NCBI GenBank assembly: GCA_963835465.1
Contig: CAWIFR010000003.1
Location: 62,001 to 126,000, forward strand
DNA: 64,000 bases
Reading direction: 5' to 3'
Origin: Bog-756 sp963835465
Lineage (GTDB): Bacteria; Actinomycetota; Acidimicrobiia; Acidimicrobiales; RAAP-2
The notes under the pieces were generated by a model. It was not told the origin of the DNA. It worked only from the letters and a program-made list of their open reading frames with translations, and searched no databases. This document shows, piece by piece, positions 26,668 through 36,178 of this stretch (positions within the stretch are counted from its first letter, which is position 1; every line of letters begins with the position of its first letter). The position numbers were made by a program, and so were the translations under genes.

Positions 26668-27837
26668 TCAGACGAAGGACGCTTCGGCGGTGAGACCCAT
26701 TTCGGGGTGGGGACCGACCACATTGGACTGCAGGGTCCCAACTCCTGTCGAACCGTCTCCGAGGTCCTCGACCCACACGATGCAGTCTCGGTGTTGGTGG
26801 ACCCGATGGGCCACCTCCACGGTGTCGCAGCCGGTGAGGTGCTCACCGTCGACGTGGAGATCGCCCCGCCACTCACCCTGGTAGTGCCCGTCGAATCCGC
26901 CATAGAGCCCCGCTCCGAGATGAAAGCCGGTCGACGAAAGCGGCTCGATGCGGTAGTGGTGCTCCGAACCGTCGGCGAGCACGCCACGGATCGTGCCACC
27001 CACGAGCCGACGATTGTCGTCTCGGAACTGCAGCTCAGGAACGACATCGTGGAACGGTTTGGTCTGCCCATCAGAACGTTCGATCCCTCCCCGGGCACTT
27101 CCGGTCGACCACCCGCGTCCCTGAAACCGTTGGTAGTAGAAGAAGAGCGTGAACTGACGACCGTCCAGACGGGTCATCGTCACCGGCATCCAGACGAACA
27201 TTCCCGAGGTGTCCTCGGGTACCGGTGCAGCCTCGATGTCCCCGGGAGGCTGGCCGACGCCGTAGCGGACACCCCACGACCGGTCGCGGGCACCCACCCA
27301 GGACGAGTCGTCAATCTCAAGCGTTACGCCTTCGACGTCCACCCAGCCACGCGCCACCCCGCTCTGATGGAAGCGCATGATGTCGGCATCGATCCGTGAG
27401 CGGCTTCGGCTGACATGAGTCTCCCGCTCCTCCATGGCTGGGGGCGCCACGCCTTCGATCTGGATGTCGAAGCTGATCGGGACGATGTCATTGGCCTCCA
27501 GCCGGTATCGGGTGCGGTGCAGTGGCTCGATGATGTCGTACCTGATCGGTCCGACCTCGTTGCGCTCAAGCTCCGGCGACAGCCGGCGGCTGGACCGCAC
27601 CGTCCACTGCTCGGTGCCCCGGGAGATGCCGGCAAAGCCGTCCATGACGTTCCGATTGATGTACTTCCCCAAGCCGAACGCCATGCTCAGCGAGCCGTCC
27701 CGGGCCGCAGCCATGGCCCAGATCTTCTCCGTCCACGACCGGTCGGACTGCCCGACCCGTGCGAACGTGTCGGCGATCTGATGGTTTAGCAGCTCGTCTG
27801 CTCCGAGCAACGGACCGGGCTTGGTCATGGCGTGCAT
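26668..27837 (-). CDS. Conserved hypothetical, AttH/CrtC-like beta-barrel (DUF7064-type)
   Basis: A 389-residue protein from ATG 27837, just after GGGAG. It is rich in beta strands: ARDGSLSMAFGLGKYINRNV, YRLEANDIVPISFDIQIEG, SGVARGWVDVEGVTLEIDD, then SSWVGARDRSWGVRYGVG and FTLFFYYQRFQGRGW. Such two-half lipocalin-like proteins in mycobacteria and Acidimicrobiia are usually found beside lipid, steroid or P450 genes and have no proven activity. It lies 108 bp downstream of the P450 on the same strand, which suggests a shared pathway. Confidence 0.65.
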   Translation of the reverse strand: MHAMTKPGPLLGADELLNHQIADTFARVGQSDRSWTEKIWAMAAARDGSLSMAFGLGKYINRNVMDGFAGISRGTEQWTVRSSRRLSPELERNEVGPIRYDIIEPLHRTRYRLEANDIVPISFDIQIEGVAPPAMEERETHVSRSRSRIDADIMRFHQSGVARGWVDVEGVTLEIDDSSWVGARDRSWGVRYGVGQPPGDIEAAPVPEDTSGMFVWMPVTMTRLDGRQFTLFFYYQRFQGRGWSTGSARGGIERSDGQTKPFHDVVPELQFRDDNRRLVGGTIRGVLADGSEHHYRIEPLSSTGFHLGAGLYGGFDGHYQGEWRGDLHVDGEHLTGCDTVEVAHRVHQHRDCIVWVEDLGDGSTGVGTLQSNVVGPHPEMGLTAEASFV

Positions 27838-27945
27838 CTTCTCCCTGCTTGGCACCGATGGTGGCGATCCTAAGGGTCGGATCGACCCGATCCTGACGGC
27901 ACGCCGCCTCTCGAATCCGTCCCGACCTCCGCCAGGTCGAAACCG

Positions 27946-29139
27946 TCAGTCAAACACGAAGGGCACGGAATCCGGCCCCCTGACCAGGCTGGAAGGAAGG
28001 TAGACGGCCTCCCCGACCTGCCGGTACACCGAGCGCCTCGCCGCGAGCTCTTCGAAGAGTACGCGGGTCTCCATTCGCGCCAGTGCGGCGCCGAGGCAGA
28101 GGTGCTCGCCGAAGCCGAAACCCAAGTTGGGAGCCCCAGGAGCTCGGGTTGGATCGAACTCGGCCGCCCTGGGGCCGAACACCTCTTCATCGCGATTGCC
28201 GGACGCGTAGAGCATGACCAGGTAGTCGCCCTCGGCCACCGGAATACCTGAGAGTTCGGTGTCGGCCGTGACCGTCCGTGCGAACTGCTGGATCGGCGTG
28301 ACCCATCGGAGGCTTTCCTCAACCAGCGACACAACCAGACCAGCGTCGTCGTAGATTACGTCGCGTTCGTCAGGGCGCCTGGCCAGCTCCATGAGGGCTC
28401 CGCTCATGAGATGCCGCGTGGTCTCGTTACCCGCCACCACCAGCGACATCATGAAAGTGACCAGCTCACCCGGGGTGAGACTCCGGCCTTCTACCTGGGC
28501 TTGCACCAACAGCGACACGATGTCCCCGCTCGGATTCGCCGCCTTGTCCCGGGCCAGTTCATCGAGGAATCCGACCATCTCCATCACCGAGGCTGCCGCC
28601 TCGGGTTCGAGAGACGACCGCCCGTCAGACGCGAGGATCGTTGCGTCTGACCAACGGCGAAAGTCGGCGCGGTTCGACTCGGGCACGCCCAGCAGTTCGC
28701 AGATCACCAACAGTGGGAGGGGGGCGGTCAGGCACGCCACCAGATCGATTTCCTCGTCAGGGGGTAGCCCGTCCAAGAGGTCGGACGCCAGGTACCGGAT
28801 CCTGTCCTCGATACGTCCTAGGGCCCGACTCGTGAACTCACGATTGAGGATCCGCCGCCATTCATTGTGACGAGGCGGGTCCATGTGCAGAATCGAGCCG
28901 TCGATGGCGCCTCCCTCGCGCAGCGGATCGTTGACCAGAACGCCTCGGCCTGAACAGAACCGACCGGGGTCACGGCTGATGGCGCGAATGTCGTGGTACC
29001 GGGACACAACCTTGATGCCCGGTGCGTACTCATAGACGGGTGCCTCAGTGCGGAGGAGTCGGAGCACCTCGTAGTAGTCGGGCCGGAGTGAGAAGCCCGG
29101 CGTACTGGGATCGATGTCGAGGTCCGCCAACTCGGTCAT
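27946..29139 (-). CDS. Cytochrome P450
   Basis: A 397-residue soluble bacterial P450. The I-helix oxygen-binding motif is VVAGNETTR, the K-helix ExxR is EESLRW, and the heme loop is FGFGEHLCLGAALARME with the thiolate at Cys348. HMDPPRHNEWRRIL is the conserved C-helix block. It needs ferredoxin and reductase partners, which are not adjacent. ATG 29139 is selected. The frame to 29292 adds residues unlike P450. It is divergent from a TetR gene, which probably controls it. Likely substrates are terpenoid, steroid or other hydrophobic rings, given the nearby Baeyer-Villiger operon. Confidence 0.9.
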   Translation of the reverse strand: MTELADLDIDPSTPGFSLRPDYYEVLRLLRTEAPVYEYAPGIKVVSRYHDIRAISRDPGRFCSGRGVLVNDPLREGGAIDGSILHMDPPRHNEWRRILNREFTSRALGRIEDRIRYLASDLLDGLPPDEEIDLVACLTAPLPLLVICELLGVPESNRADFRRWSDATILASDGRSSLEPEAAASVMEMVGFLDELARDKAANPSGDIVSLLVQAQVEGRSLTPGELVTFMMSLVVAGNETTRHLMSGALMELARRPDERDVIYDDAGLVVSLVEESLRWVTPIQQFARTVTADTELSGIPVAEGDYLVMLYASGNRDEEVFGPRAAEFDPTRAPGAPNLGFGFGEHLCLGAALARMETRVLFEELAARRSVYRQVGEAVYLPSSLVRGPDSVPFVFD

Positions 29140-29293
29140 GGATGCACCCGGTGCGCCACCGCGGGACCGAGCCACTTCGGGATGGCCGATGACGTCACGA
29201 TCACACCGTGCATGGGTTCCTGGTGGGCCTGTCGCCCCATTGCCCGTCCATCTTCCATCCCCCTTCATCGGATCCTGGGGCCAGCGGATCACG

Positions 29294-29341
29294 TTTACAG
29301 ATTATACAGTAGTTGTAACACTCGTGCGGTAGGATGGTGAC
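29294..29341. promoter_or_regulatory. Divergent P450/tetR operator-promoter
   Basis: An AT-rich island contains TTACA (29295-29299) and TGTAA (29314-29318) as an inverted repeat. Inside it TATAAT on the minus strand (29306-29301) is a consensus -10 for the P450. On the plus strand TAGGAT (29330-29335) stands 6 nt before the tetR ATG, which suggests a leaderless tetR mRNA. A TetR dimer binding the repeat would cover both promoters. Confidence 0.5.
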
Positions 29342-29890
29342 ATGCCGACAACCAGGAGCGGTTCCGGCTCGACACGGACACGCCTGCTCGACGCCACAAG
29401 CGTCGTACTGGCGCAGTATGGGCCCAGAAAGCTGAGCCTGACCGATATCGCCTCGCTGGCCGGGGTCTCGCGGCCCACCCTCTACCGGCATTTCGGTTCA
29501 AGGCAGGAGTTGTTGCTCGCACTGGCCGAATACGAAAAGGACCGATTCCAATCAGAGATGGCCGCCGCCCTCGACGGGTTTTCCGACTCGCAGCGGCTCG
29601 ATCGAGCCTTGTGTTTCATCGCGGAGTTCCAGCGCGACTATTCGATGCAGGGCCTGGTGGCGATTGAACCTGCCTTCATGCTCGAACAGCTCGAGCAGGC
29701 AGTCCAATCCATGACCCCTCCTCTCGTCTCGCTGTTCGCAGAGCTGCCGCCAGGCACTGCCAACGAGTCGATGGACTCCGTGGATCTGGCTGACCTGGTG
29801 ATACGCATCGCGTTGAGCCACTTCCTCATCAAGGGGGACGACGCCCAGCTACTGCGGGAGCTCCGGCATGTGGCCTTCCGATCGGGTTAG
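29342..29890 (+). CDS. TetR-family transcriptional regulator
   Basis: A 182-residue repressor. The N-terminal helix-turn-helix is TRLLDATSVVLAQYGPRKLS followed by LTDIASLAGVSRPTLYRHFGS, the standard TetR signature. The C-terminal helical ligand domain (about 60-182) is not recognisable. It is divergent from the P450 and probably represses it and itself through the inverted repeat at 29295-29318. The inducer would be the P450 substrate. Confidence 0.9.
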   Translation: MPTTRSGSGSTRTRLLDATSVVLAQYGPRKLSLTDIASLAGVSRPTLYRHFGSRQELLLALAEYEKDRFQSEMAAALDGFSDSQRLDRALCFIAEFQRDYSMQGLVAIEPAFMLEQLEQAVQSMTPPLVSLFAELPPGTANESMDSVDLADLVIRIALSHFLIKGDDAQLLRELRHVAFRSG

Positions 29891-30427
29891 TCCTGCCTGT
29901 TCCACCGGCGTGGAGGCAACGCAGAGTGTGCCTCGCCCGTGGCTGAGCACGACTTTCCCGAGGTCCGGGTGCTCGCTTACCCGCAGGTAGGCATCGGCTC
30001 GGCTCCCCTGGCCTCTGGGATCGTGAGGCGATTCTGGAGTGCAACCACGATCCGGGTATGCACTCCATGGATGAGGATGCCGACCGGCGCTCGACCGCCG
30101 GGAGAGCACCTCGGAGCCGCTGAGCTGATGGATTCTCGAACGACGTGTGCGCGACGTCGGCGACGAGCGCATCGCCGGTTTGCTGTTCGGTGGTGACCCG
30201 CTGGATTGGCCGGGAAGTGCCATTCACACTCTCGGTCCCCGGCCGGAGCTCGCCTGGCCGCAGCGGGCCGCCCAATGGGACTTTCTCCCCTAGTTGCAGG
30301 AGGTCTGGCGTCCTAGCGTGCCACTAGGACATGTGCGCCGCGTCCCCTGGGTCCGGCGGAAAGGAATCGCGATGCCCCACACCACAGATCGTCCAGCGAT
30401 GGTAGCAATCGGCTCGGAGCTACCCCG
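29891..30427. other. 537-bp region: possible small ORF, DosR-like box and hairpin
   Basis: No convincing full gene. A 48-codon frame from GTG 30147 to TAG 30293 ends in ELAWPQRAAQWDFLP and has protein-like composition, perhaps the tail of a decayed gene. GGGACTTTCTCCCC (30277-30290) resembles the DosR/DevR box at 11 of 14 positions, though it overlaps the last codons of that frame. GTCCTAG (30310-30316) and CTAGGAC (30324-30330) make a perfect 7-bp inverted repeat about 100 bp before the stress-protein gene. Confidence 0.4.
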
Positions 30428-31348
30428 ATGAGCACGCCTGCAGACGCGGATCGCGACCGGCCGCGACCGACAGTGTCAGATGGCAGTGCGGATGCGCCCA
30501 TCGTGGTGGGGGTGGATGGATCGGCGGACTCGGCGGCGGCCCTGCGGTGGGCGGCGGCTCAGGCGGCGCGCAGCCAGCTCAGTATCAAGGTCGTCACTGC
30601 CTTCGGGCCGGATCACCAGTTCGTGGATGAGGAGGAGTCCCGACGCCTCATGGATGAGGTCGCCGCCCAGGCGACGAGCGAAGTCCAACTGGCCGCGCCG
30701 GAAGTAGCCGTTTCGCACGTCGAGCGCCTCGGATCGCCCCGACGGGTGCTGGTGGACGAAAGCGAAGGTGCCAACCTGCTCGTCGTGGGCAGTCGCGGCC
30801 AGGGCGGATTCGCCGGGCTGTTGCTCGGCTCGGTCAGCAGGGCCTCGATACACGGATCCAAGTGCCCGGTGGTCGTGGTCCGATCCTCGGACGACGAAGA
30901 GGCCTCCCGTGCCACGTCGGGCGTCCATCGGATTGTTGTGGGCGTCGACGGTTCGGAGTCTTCAAATGCTGCTGTCCAGTGGGCCGCGAATCAGGCTGAG
31001 CTCACCGGCGCAACGCTCGAGGCCCTGATGCTGTGGGACTGGGTGCAGAGCTATGGCTGGGGATTCGTGACCCCTCGCAATCTTGATCCAGCAGCGGAGT
31101 GCGGACGACTGCTGGAGACTGCGCTGACGCCCGTGCGTAGCGCCCATCCCGGACTCACGATTGACTCGGCCGTGGTCCAGGGCCCAGCGGCCCAGTTGCT
31201 CGTCAAGGCATCGACTGGTGCAGACCTCCTGGCCGTGGGCAGTCGTGGTCACTCCGAGTTGGTGGGCACGCTGCTGGGATCAGTCAGCGAGTACTGCGTG
31301 GTCCATGCCCACAGCCCGGTGCTGGTCATGCGTGGTCCACACGGCTGA
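30428..31348 (+). CDS. Tandem universal stress protein (two Usp domains)
   Basis: A 306-residue protein with two Usp repeats. Each starts with a VVGVDGS strand (APIVVGVDGSADSAAALRWA and HRIVVGVDGSESSNAAVQWA) and ends with the ATP-binding loop (GSRGQGGFAGLLLGSVS and GSRGHSELVGTLLGSVS). Such tandem ATP-binding Usps are frequent in actinobacterial dormancy regulons. They act as monomeric two-domain sensors in the cytoplasm. A DosR-like box lies about 140 bp upstream. It is not in an operon. Confidence 0.9.
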   Translation: MSTPADADRDRPRPTVSDGSADAPIVVGVDGSADSAAALRWAAAQAARSQLSIKVVTAFGPDHQFVDEEESRRLMDEVAAQATSEVQLAAPEVAVSHVERLGSPRRVLVDESEGANLLVVGSRGQGGFAGLLLGSVSRASIHGSKCPVVVVRSSDDEEASRATSGVHRIVVGVDGSESSNAAVQWAANQAELTGATLEALMLWDWVQSYGWGFVTPRNLDPAAECGRLLETALTPVRSAHPGLTIDSAVVQGPAAQLLVKASTGADLLAVGSRGHSELVGTLLGSVSEYCVVHAHSPVLVMRGPHG

Positions 31349-31503
31349 CGAAGGCAGTTGCCTGGACACTCTCGAAAGGACGGTCCGGGCATTCACCGTG
31401 GACGCGGGTGCATCGCTCTCCTCAGGTTCCCGTCCACATTGACGATCAGTGCGTGATCTCTTGGCCCGCTTTCGCGTTGCGCTACCGGACCATGACAGCG
31501 GCC

Positions 31504-32367
31504 CTAGCAGCGATAGACACGTTCTGCGTTCTCGGCAAAGAGCTTGCGTCGAGCATCACCGTGGAGGCCAGCGGTGATGGCGCTGAACACCTCGTAGAGA
31601 TCGTCGAACGTCCCGTACATCGAATCTACGGGAAAGTTGCTGGCGAACATGCAGCGGTCCACACCGAATGCCTCAATCGAGTACTCGAGCCAGGGAGCAA
31701 AGGCGTCGACGCTGATGGACTCGAGCGGCATGGCCAGACCCGAAAGCTTGCAGACGACATTCTCACCCATGGCGGCCAGCGCGTCGATACCATCCCTCCA
31801 CAGGGCGCGCTCCTCGTCAGAGCCCGAGCGGGGCCATCCCGTGTGTTCGACCACCACAGTGAGATCGGCGAACTCCTCGAGTTGGCCTGCCGCCATCCGA
31901 AGGTGATCAGGATGGGTCATCAGCTCGAACACCAGGTCCCGCTCTTCCAGGGCTCGGAGCACTCCAGCATCGGGAAGTGGCCCCTCAAAGCGACCCATCG
32001 GACGCACACCGCGGAAGCGTGAGGCGGTCATCTGCCGATCGAGGAGTTCGATGGCCTCGGCAACATTGCCCGTAGGAGGGATGCCGCCGATGATCGCGTC
32101 GGGACCGCCTCTGGCCTGCGCGTTTTCATCAAGCTCAAGGGTTTCTGCTATCGAGTGCGATCCGGTTGCCGCCGCAACGTTGACGAACTTCTCGACGTTC
32201 CACCCGGCCGACTCGGTCCGATAGGTGTCGACATCGAACGGGCGGAACATTCCTGAGCCAGCCGCTTCTTGGGCATCAGGGAGGGTGAGATACGGGTACC
32301 AATCAGTTCGGGAAGGATCCCAGATGTGGACGTGAGCGTCAACGACGCGGGCCGGCCGTCCGGTCAT
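31504..32367 (-). CDS. Amidohydrolase-family (PF04909) metal-dependent hydrolase
   Basis: A 287-residue TIM-barrel enzyme. VVDAHVHIWDP is the metal-binding HxH, FELMTHPDHL and VVVEHTGWPRSGS the middle strands, VVCKLSGLAM the fourth, and CMFASNFPVDSMYGTFDDLY the terminal Asp block. This is the family of lactonases and decarboxylases such as L-fuconolactonase. ATG 32367 overlaps the stop of the SDR gene as ATGA, so the two are coupled. In this operon it could open the lactone made by the Baeyer-Villiger enzyme. That role is inferred from context. Confidence 0.85.
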   Translation of the reverse strand: MTGRPARVVDAHVHIWDPSRTDWYPYLTLPDAQEAAGSGMFRPFDVDTYRTESAGWNVEKFVNVAAATGSHSIAETLELDENAQARGGPDAIIGGIPPTGNVAEAIELLDRQMTASRFRGVRPMGRFEGPLPDAGVLRALEERDLVFELMTHPDHLRMAAGQLEEFADLTVVVEHTGWPRSGSDEERALWRDGIDALAAMGENVVCKLSGLAMPLESISVDAFAPWLEYSIEAFGVDRCMFASNFPVDSMYGTFDDLYEVFSAITAGLHGDARRKLFAENAERVYRC

Positions 32368-34016
32368 CGGGTCCCGCCGCTGTCGGCGAATCCGACGATC
32401 TCGCGAAGCGTCTCGTCCAGCCAATCTGGCACGGAAGGACCACCAAAGCTGACACTGCCGACGGGTCGGGGGTGGCTGCGAAGCCCGAGCCAGCCATGAC
32501 CAACCACAAGCTCGGCGCCCGCCAGCGCGGCTGCTTCGGGGTGACTGAGTAGGTGGGCGACGAGCTCGCCAGCCGGTTCGCCGGCGACTTCCTCCGGAGC
32601 TTCGATACTCATCGCGAAGGCCGTGACGAGCCCTTCCGTGGCCGAAGCAGCGACCCGTGCATGCTGAGCTGAGGCCTGAGCCCGGCTGCGACCTCCAGCG
32701 GTCACTGCGTCGCCGAGCGTCACGAGCTGGATTGGACGAGCGGAGGCAGTGGCATAGTCAGCGGCTGCTCGGGCCCACGCAGCATCGGCGTGGAGGTGGC
32801 CGACGATCTCGTGATGCTCGGTTAGCACGCGCTCCCAGCCGTCGGTTGGCAAGAGCGAAGGCTGAAGACCGGAGGGGGCGACTACCAGCGCGTCGATGGG
32901 CCCGTTGGCCTGTGCCGCCGAGCTCAGTGCCTGGGCTGCAGCGCTGAAGCCGCCGCCCACCAACTCGATCTGGTGGCACCGCATCGACCGGGCTTCGATC
33001 GCGGCACGGAGAGCGGAGGCGAGGCCAGGTCGATCAGAGACGACGACACAGGACTTCGTCTCTGTCGATCCCACCACGGCGCCGGCCGGCTCGTCGAAGA
33101 TAGGACCGAACCGGGAATTGCTGCCGCCGGCGGTCGCTTGCTGGGACTCGGCTTTGGCCAAGGCCACCGGGACCGCCTCGTCGAGTACCCGAGCGAGGGA
33201 GACCACGTGATCGGTCCGCACCACCTCGATGAGGCGGGGTTCGTCGATGACCGCCACTTCCGGACCGCCGGCGAAGAGTACTCGGCCGGTGCACCACCCA
33301 AATCCATTGCCGACCAGATAGGCACCGAAGGGTCCGAGGTCCTCAGGGTCCGCCACGGAGAGGAAGGAGATGCCACCACCACCCGACTGGCCGGCCTTTC
33401 GGGCCCGCTCGAGGGCTGAGGCCATCATCCGGGTAGCCGCAATAGGCGACATGGCGTTGACCGTGACGCCGGGTGGTGCCTGCCGTCCCAGCTGCCAGGT
33501 AAGGGCGGCAACGGCCCGCTTGGCACAGCTGTAGGCACCGGCATCGGCGGCCCGCCACCCTGACCCGGAGGTGACGCCCAGGACGCGGCCGTGCCCGGCA
33601 GCCGCCATAAGCGGCAGGGCGGCATCGAGCACGTTGAGGTAGCCCTGGAGGTGCACGGCCAACACGGCAAGCCAGTCCGCCTCCGTGCCCCGACCGAAGT
33701 AGGTCTGTCGGGTAATGCCGGCGACATTGACGACAGCATCGAGGCCACCGTGCTCGTCGACCAGGTCCGAGAACAAGGCACGTATTCCCTTGGCATCGGT
33801 CACCGAGACCGATGAGGCCCGGGCCGAACCACCGGCCGCCACGATGCGACCGGCGGTGGTCTCCTCGGGCTCAGGGAGCTTCTCGACACCGTCCAGGGTG
33901 ACCAGCGGGTCGACGGTGACCACGAACCAGCCAGCCCGGCCAAGCTCCTCGGCGATGCCCGCCCCGATCCCGCCCCCTCCGCCCGTCACCACGGCGACCT
34001 GTTGCCGTCCGCTCAC
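32364..34016 (-). CDS. Two-domain short-chain dehydrogenase
   Basis: A 550-residue protein from GTG 34016, 4 nt after the upstream stop. The first half is a complete SDR: VAVVTGGGGGIGAGIAEEL, the NAG-type VVNVAGITRQ, then AYSCAKRAVAAL with catalytic Tyr and Lys, and VNAMSPIAATRM. The second half (about 300-550) keeps the Rossmann-like layout (SCVVVSDRPGLASALRAAI, DALVVAPSGLQPS) but has no YxxxK, so it is probably a non-catalytic SDR copy. The first domain would make the ketone from an alcohol for the downstream-acting monooxygenase. Confidence 0.85.
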   Translation of the reverse strand: MSGRQQVAVVTGGGGGIGAGIAEELGRAGWFVVTVDPLVTLDGVEKLPEPEETTAGRIVAAGGSARASSVSVTDAKGIRALFSDLVDEHGGLDAVVNVAGITRQTYFGRGTEADWLAVLAVHLQGYLNVLDAALPLMAAAGHGRVLGVTSGSGWRAADAGAYSCAKRAVAALTWQLGRQAPPGVTVNAMSPIAATRMMASALERARKAGQSGGGGISFLSVADPEDLGPFGAYLVGNGFGWCTGRVLFAGGPEVAVIDEPRLIEVVRTDHVVSLARVLDEAVPVALAKAESQQATAGGSNSRFGPIFDEPAGAVVGSTETKSCVVVSDRPGLASALRAAIEARSMRCHQIELVGGGFSAAAQALSSAAQANGPIDALVVAPSGLQPSLLPTDGWERVLTEHHEIVGHLHADAAWARAAADYATASARPIQLVTLGDAVTAGGRSRAQASAQHARVAASATEGLVTAFAMSIEAPEEVAGEPAGELVAHLLSHPEAAALAGAELVVGHGWLGLRSHPRPVGSVSFGGPSVPDWLDETLREIVGFADSGGTR

Positions 34017-34020
34017 GGTG

Positions 34021-35835
34021 CTACCGGTCCTCGAGCTCGAGACCGTCAAAGGTGCCCGAAGCGAGCCACCCTTCAAGTCGATCCCGATAGCCGAACCAAT
34101 CGCCGAATCCGCGTCCGTAGTTGCCGTTGCGAGGATTCAGCGCCTCGGGATGGCCTTCGTTGTTGATTCGGGACGGCGTGCAGGCCGACATGACGGCACT
34201 GCTGTCCACGTGGGTGCTGACGATCTCATGGGTCCAGGCCTCCTCGGCTTCTGCGCTCACGTCGAAGACCCCGACGCCCTGCTTCTCTAGCAACTCGATG
34301 GTCCCGCCGATGAACTCGGCCCCGAGCACGGCCAGCTGGGTGTAGTTGACCGTGACGACCGCCTGCTGCCCTGGCGCCGGCATGACGAACAGGTTCGGGA
34401 ACCCCCGGCTCATCATCCCGAAGAGACTGGCGGCGCCGTCGGACCACTTTTGGGCCAAGGTGACGCCACCCCGCCCGACGATCTCGTGTCCGACTCGACG
34501 GTAGAGCGGGGTGAGCTCGGCCTCGAAGCCCGTCCCGTAGACGATGCAGTCGACCTCATAAGCCCTTCCGTTGACGATCAGACCCGTTTCCGTGATCCGT
34601 TCGATTCCGGAGGGGCAGTCGACCAGCGTGACATTGGGCCTGTTGAACGCCAGAAGGTACTGGTCGTGGAAACAGGGGCGTTTGCACAGATACCGGTAGT
34701 AGGGCTTCAAGATCTCGGCCGTGGCCGGATCGGTCACCAGCTCCTCCACCCGGTGCCGGTGAGCCTCCATGATTCCGTAGTCGAACTCCTCGGCACTTCG
34801 GAGATACTCCTCAGTCGTCATGCCCTCGGTGCGCGGGGGATGTTGGACAGCTGCGTAGTGGCGTGTCCACCCGTCGTCCACCAGGTCCACGTCGGTCGGA
34901 AGGCCCATGATGATCGCCTGGAAGTTGTCCATCCGGGTCTGCTGCCACCCAGGCTCGAACTCCTTGGCAAAGTCGGCCTCGGTGGGCCGGTTGCCCCGCT
35001 CGCCTATCGCCGACGGCGTCCGCTGGAACACATAGACATGCTCGGCCGATTCGACCAGGGGTGGTAGGCACTGGATTCCGCTCGCCCCGGTCCCGATGAG
35101 GGCGACGGACTTTCCGTGCAGCCCGGTGAGGGGATCGTGCGGGCCACCACCGGTGTACTCATAGTCCCATCGGGCGGTGTGGAACGACCCTCCGGCGAAG
35201 TCCTCCATACCCGGGATGGTGGGCAGCTTCATGAGGTTGAGAATGCCGACGGCCAAGACGTACCACCGACAGCGGACCTCGTCGCCCCGGTCGGTACTGA
35301 TCAGCCAACGGGCTTCGTCCTCCTGCCATTCGGCACGAGTCACCCCAGTGTGAAACAGTGCGTCCTCCCCGAGGTCAAACCGGTCAGCGACGGCCTCCAA
35401 GTGGGTCCGGATCTCCTCACCGAATGCATACCGGTGGGTCGGGATGTAGTCCAGCTCCTCCAGCATGGGCAGATACATGTGCGACTCGACGTCGCACATC
35501 ACGCCGGGATAGCGGTTCCAGTACCAGGTGCCGCCGACGCCGCCCGCCTGATCGACGATGCGGATTCTCTCGACACCCGCCTTCCGAAGGCGGGCTCCCG
35601 CCAGGAGCCCGGCAATCCCTCCACCCACGATCACTACATCGGCGTCCTCCGCAATCGGGTCACGCTCGATGAACTTGGTGAAGGGGTCATCACGGTAGTG
35701 GGCGAAGTACTCGTCGGTCGTCAGGTCGCGGATAGCGGCGCGGCCGGGGACCAGCCTCTTGTCCCGTTCGGCGAGGTACTTGGCATGGACAGCTTCGGGG
35801 TCGAAGTTCGCAGCCCCAGTTTCGAATCCGGACAT
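34021..35835 (-). CDS. Baeyer-Villiger monooxygenase (FAD/NADPH)
   Basis: A 604-residue class B flavoprotein. The FAD loop is GGGIAG (71-76), the family fingerprint FAGGSFHTARWD (213-224) matches FxGxxxHxxxW[PD], and the NADPH loop is GTGASG (248-253). VGGTWYWNRYPGVMCDVES is the conserved block typical of cyclohexanone and steroid BVMOs. It inserts oxygen beside a ketone to give an ester or lactone. It is first in the operon BVMO-SDR-amidohydrolase. The N-terminal extension of about 60 residues before the FAD loop is common in the larger BVMOs. Confidence 0.9.
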   Translation of the reverse strand: MSGFETGAANFDPEAVHAKYLAERDKRLVPGRAAIRDLTTDEYFAHYRDDPFTKFIERDPIAEDADVVIVGGGIAGLLAGARLRKAGVERIRIVDQAGGVGGTWYWNRYPGVMCDVESHMYLPMLEELDYIPTHRYAFGEEIRTHLEAVADRFDLGEDALFHTGVTRAEWQEDEARWLISTDRGDEVRCRWYVLAVGILNLMKLPTIPGMEDFAGGSFHTARWDYEYTGGGPHDPLTGLHGKSVALIGTGASGIQCLPPLVESAEHVYVFQRTPSAIGERGNRPTEADFAKEFEPGWQQTRMDNFQAIIMGLPTDVDLVDDGWTRHYAAVQHPPRTEGMTTEEYLRSAEEFDYGIMEAHRHRVEELVTDPATAEILKPYYRYLCKRPCFHDQYLLAFNRPNVTLVDCPSGIERITETGLIVNGRAYEVDCIVYGTGFEAELTPLYRRVGHEIVGRGGVTLAQKWSDGAASLFGMMSRGFPNLFVMPAPGQQAVVTVNYTQLAVLGAEFIGGTIELLEKQGVGVFDVSAEAEEAWTHEIVSTHVDSSAVMSACTPSRINNEGHPEALNPRNGNYGRGFGDWFGYRDRLEGWLASGTFDGLELEDR

Positions 35836-36178
35836 GTGCCGATACTAGGACAACTCGGATTCTCAGGTCCGGACAACCTGAATCTCGAATCTCGATCACA
35901 GTGATTCTCGCGGCGGCAAGGAACCTCACTGGAACTCCCAAGGTCCGGCCGAGGCCGTCGATCCCGTCCATGGACCGACCTGGCCCCGTGGACTGGTGCT
36001 ACCGGCGTCTCCGCAGTCCAAATTAGCCAACCGGCGTTGTCGTCACCGAGGCCGAAAGGCCCTATCGTGCCGGCGCCATTGCTGTCATGTTTGTTAAATG
36101 GGGAAACAGGTGGGGCGGCTGAGCGCGCCCAGAGACGGCTGGAGCCGCCCGTCAGTGGATTGTCAAGCCCACATCTCC
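35836..36178. promoter_or_regulatory. Upstream region of the Baeyer-Villiger operon
   Basis: On the minus strand TAGTAT (35847-35842) stands 6 nt before the BVMO ATG with no ribosome-binding site, indicating a leaderless mRNA. CAGGT (35864-35868) and ACCTG (35876-35880) form a short inverted repeat just upstream, a possible operator. Farther out AGGCCGAAAGGCCCTA (36049-36064) resembles a DosR-like box weakly (10 of 14). No gene is supported in these 343 bp. Confidence 0.45.
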
